Part shown: piece by piece, positions 62,777 to 64,000 of the stretch
Position numbering within the stretch: position 1 is the stretch's first letter
Layout of the letters: each line of letters starts with the position of its first letter
Assembly: GCA_947632085.1 (NCBI GenBank)
Contig: CANRNY010000007.1
Coordinates: forward strand, 1 to 64,000
Source of the DNA: an uncultured Bacilli bacterium
GTDB lineage: Bacteria > Bacillota_I > Bacilli_A > RF39 > UBA660
Direction of reading: 5' to 3'
Length of the DNA: 64,000 bases
Translations under genes and position numbers: made by a program
The notes under the pieces: generated by a model
What the model was told of the DNA's origin: nothing
Databases searched by the model: none
Seen by the model: the letters and a program-made list of their open reading frames with translations, nothing else

Positions 62777-63480
62777 CTAAAGACATTACCTAATTTATCG
62801 TGAATAACTAGAGTAGCAGCATTATCAAAAGAAGTAGAATCTTTATTAATAATAACTAAGTATTTGCCTCTAAAATAATGAATAAAACTAGCGGCTGGAT
62901 AGACAGCTAAAGATGTACCAGCAATAATTAATAATTCACATTCACTAATAGCTTTTATTGTTTTAGTTACGACATTATCATCTAAGGGTTCTTCATATAA
63001 AACAACATCAGGTTTTATTATTCCACCACAAGAACATTTAGGAATACCTTTACTATTAAAGACTTCTTCAGCAGAATAACTTTTATGACATTTCATACAA
63101 TGATTCTGATAAGTAGTACCATGAAGTAATAAGACATTTTTACTACCGGCTTTTTCATGTAAACCATCGATATTTTGCGTAACAATAGCTTTTAATTTAC
63201 CACTATCTTCTAAATCTTTTAAAAATTTATGAGTAATATTTGGTTCAATATTTAAAGCATTAAGTTTATCTTTATAGAAAGTATAAAATTCTTCTGGATG
63301 ATTGTCAAAAAATGTTCTACTTAAAATTGTTTCAGGTGGATAATCATATTTTTCATTATAAAGACCATCTACACTACGGAAATCTTTAATACCAGATTCA
63401 GTACTAACACCAGCACCACCAAAGAAAACAATATTATGACATTCATCAATATACTTTTGTAATATACTTATATTATCCAT
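62758..63480 (-). CDS. cobB: Sir2-family NAD-dependent protein deacylase
   Basis: 240 aa. NAD-binding GGAGVSTESGIKDFRS, TQNIDGLH, catalytic His in LLHGT, four zinc cysteines (CMKC and CSC), and IIAGTSLAVYPAASF. The length is usual for bacterial sirtuins, which remove acetyl or other acyl groups from lysines using NAD. The C-terminal codons lie in the right 36-bp repeat. The start follows GGTGGTGATTTT. Monocistronic. Confidence 0.95.
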   Translation of the reverse strand: MDNISILQKYIDECHNIVFFGGAGVSTESGIKDFRSVDGLYNEKYDYPPETILSRTFFDNHPEEFYTFYKDKLNALNIEPNITHKFLKDLEDSGKLKAIVTQNIDGLHEKAGSKNVLLLHGTTYQNHCMKCHKSYSAEEVFNSKGIPKCSCGGIIKPDVVLYEEPLDDNVVTKTIKAISECELLIIAGTSLAVYPAASFIHYFRGKYLVIINKDSTSFDNAATLVIHDKLGNVFSKLKVD

Positions 63481-63560
63481 AAAATCACCACCTAAATTAT
63501 ATCATAAATCGTAATTAACTTTTAAAACTTAATATGTTAAAATTATAATGGTGGTAGTCT

Positions 63561-64000
63561 ATGAATGGTACAAATAATGAGACTAAAATTGGGAAATATA
63601 TTTTATATTTTATACTTATGGTTTTATTACTTTTATTTCCACAATTATTTTTAGTATTACTTATCATAATTATTTGTTCATCAAAAAAAGATAAGGATAT
63701 AAATAATAATTATAGTTCGGCTTTAAATGAATTTACAATGTGTGAAAAGATGCTTGATAATACGAAAGCAACTTTAACTGGACGTACTCAAAGTAAAGTA
63801 ACTTTTGATATTAAAAAAATTACTAAAGCTAAAATAGTAATGGCAAATAAAGTAAATTATGAAATGACATATAATTATATTAATAATTATTCAATGATTT
63901 ATGCAGAAAAAGTGGAAGAAGTACAAGTTGATCCTGAATATTTAAAAGGTATAGATGAAATCCTTGAAGATAAGATAAAAGAAGAATTAGTAAATAATAA
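63561..64000 (+). CDS. Membrane protein, cut by the window edge
   Basis: An open frame of at least 146 codons runs off the right edge. ATG 63561 follows GGTGGTAG, with a TATAAT immediately upstream. One membrane segment (about 13-37, ILYFILMVLLLLFPQLFLVL) is followed by a basic stretch (SSKKDKD) and a soluble domain with CEKMLDNTKATLTGRT and DIKKITKAKIVMANKV, a possible beta sandwich. No family recognised. Confidence 0.7.
   Translation, partial: MNGTNNETKIGKYILYFILMVLLLLFPQLFLVLLIIIICSSKKDKDINNNYSSALNEFTMCEKMLDNTKATLTGRTQSKVTFDIKKITKAKIVMANKVNYEMTYNYINNYSMIYAEKVEEVQVDPEYLKGIDEILEDKIKEELVNN

Noticed and set aside
1-64000. CRISPR arrays, insertion sequences, prophage genes
   Set aside because: No regularly spaced repeats, transposase, integrase or capsid-type proteins were seen.

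Overview
The window reads as a chromosomal segment of a very AT-rich, low-GC Gram-positive bacterium, most likely an uncultured anaerobic Bacilli lineage of the kind found in animal guts (RF39/Erysipelotrichales-like; this placement is inference). Supporting signs are AddAB rather than RecBCD, a CIRCE operator on hsp20, an oxygen-sensitive class III ribonucleotide reductase (NrdD), Gram-positive ribosome binding sites and many membrane-anchored surface proteins. UGA is used as a stop (24420-24422, 47433-47435), so this is the standard bacterial code and not the Mycoplasma code. There is no IS element, prophage or CRISPR array.

Layout. 1-12.3 kb: DUF2207 membrane protein, large polytopic protein, CCA-type nucleotidyltransferase whose catalytic Asp positions are Asn, water-type aquaporin, CIRCE-controlled hsp20, dusB, and three tandem M3-like zinc metallopeptidases. 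12.4-13.4 kb: a gene-free stretch with its own consensus promoter, many nested hairpins and an intrinsic terminator, read as a ~950-nt structured non-coding RNA. 13.5-18.3 kb: FIST-domain sensor, nrdD, a separate 61-codon gene carrying the glycyl-radical segment normally at the NrdD C-terminus, and an RluA-type pseudouridine synthase. 18.3-26 kb: LemA-like protein, tRNA-Asn, small membrane proteins, an orphan Clp-type AAA+ ATPase, a diaminopentanoate-dehydrogenase-like oxidoreductase, and a three-gene ABC exporter behind a structured leader with a terminator. 26-36 kb, mostly minus strand: PAP2 phosphatase, SpoT-like HD protein, ABC-F ATPase, a MoxR-type AAA+ / VWA-like pair behind a palindrome-rich promoter, folD, membrane thioredoxin, zinc-ribbon protein, GNAT protein. 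36-52.8 kb: surface transglutaminase-like protein, tRNA-His, RNase R, addB-addA with trailing unknown genes, lipoprotein, thioesterase, secreted CHAP hydrolase. 52.8-64 kb: LysR regulator, PHP phosphoesterase, three unknown genes, an HTH-like protein divergent from a small VWA operon, a 1073-aa VWA surface protein, a sirtuin, and a truncated membrane gene at the right edge.

Most notable: (i) the large non-coding RNA at 12.4-13.4 kb; (ii) the split class III ribonucleotide reductase with a stand-alone glycyl-radical polypeptide; (iii) the VWA surface gene, whose promoter spacer holds a nine-G tract (likely phase-variable) and which is flanked by perfect 36-bp direct repeats that are duplicated gene junctions; (iv) the leader of the ABC exporter with mutually exclusive pairings; (v) the nucleotidyltransferase lacking its DxD carboxylates. 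Genes are tightly packed, often sharing one bidirectional terminator between convergent neighbours, and many starts follow a GGTGAT-type ribosome binding site very close to a TATAAT box.
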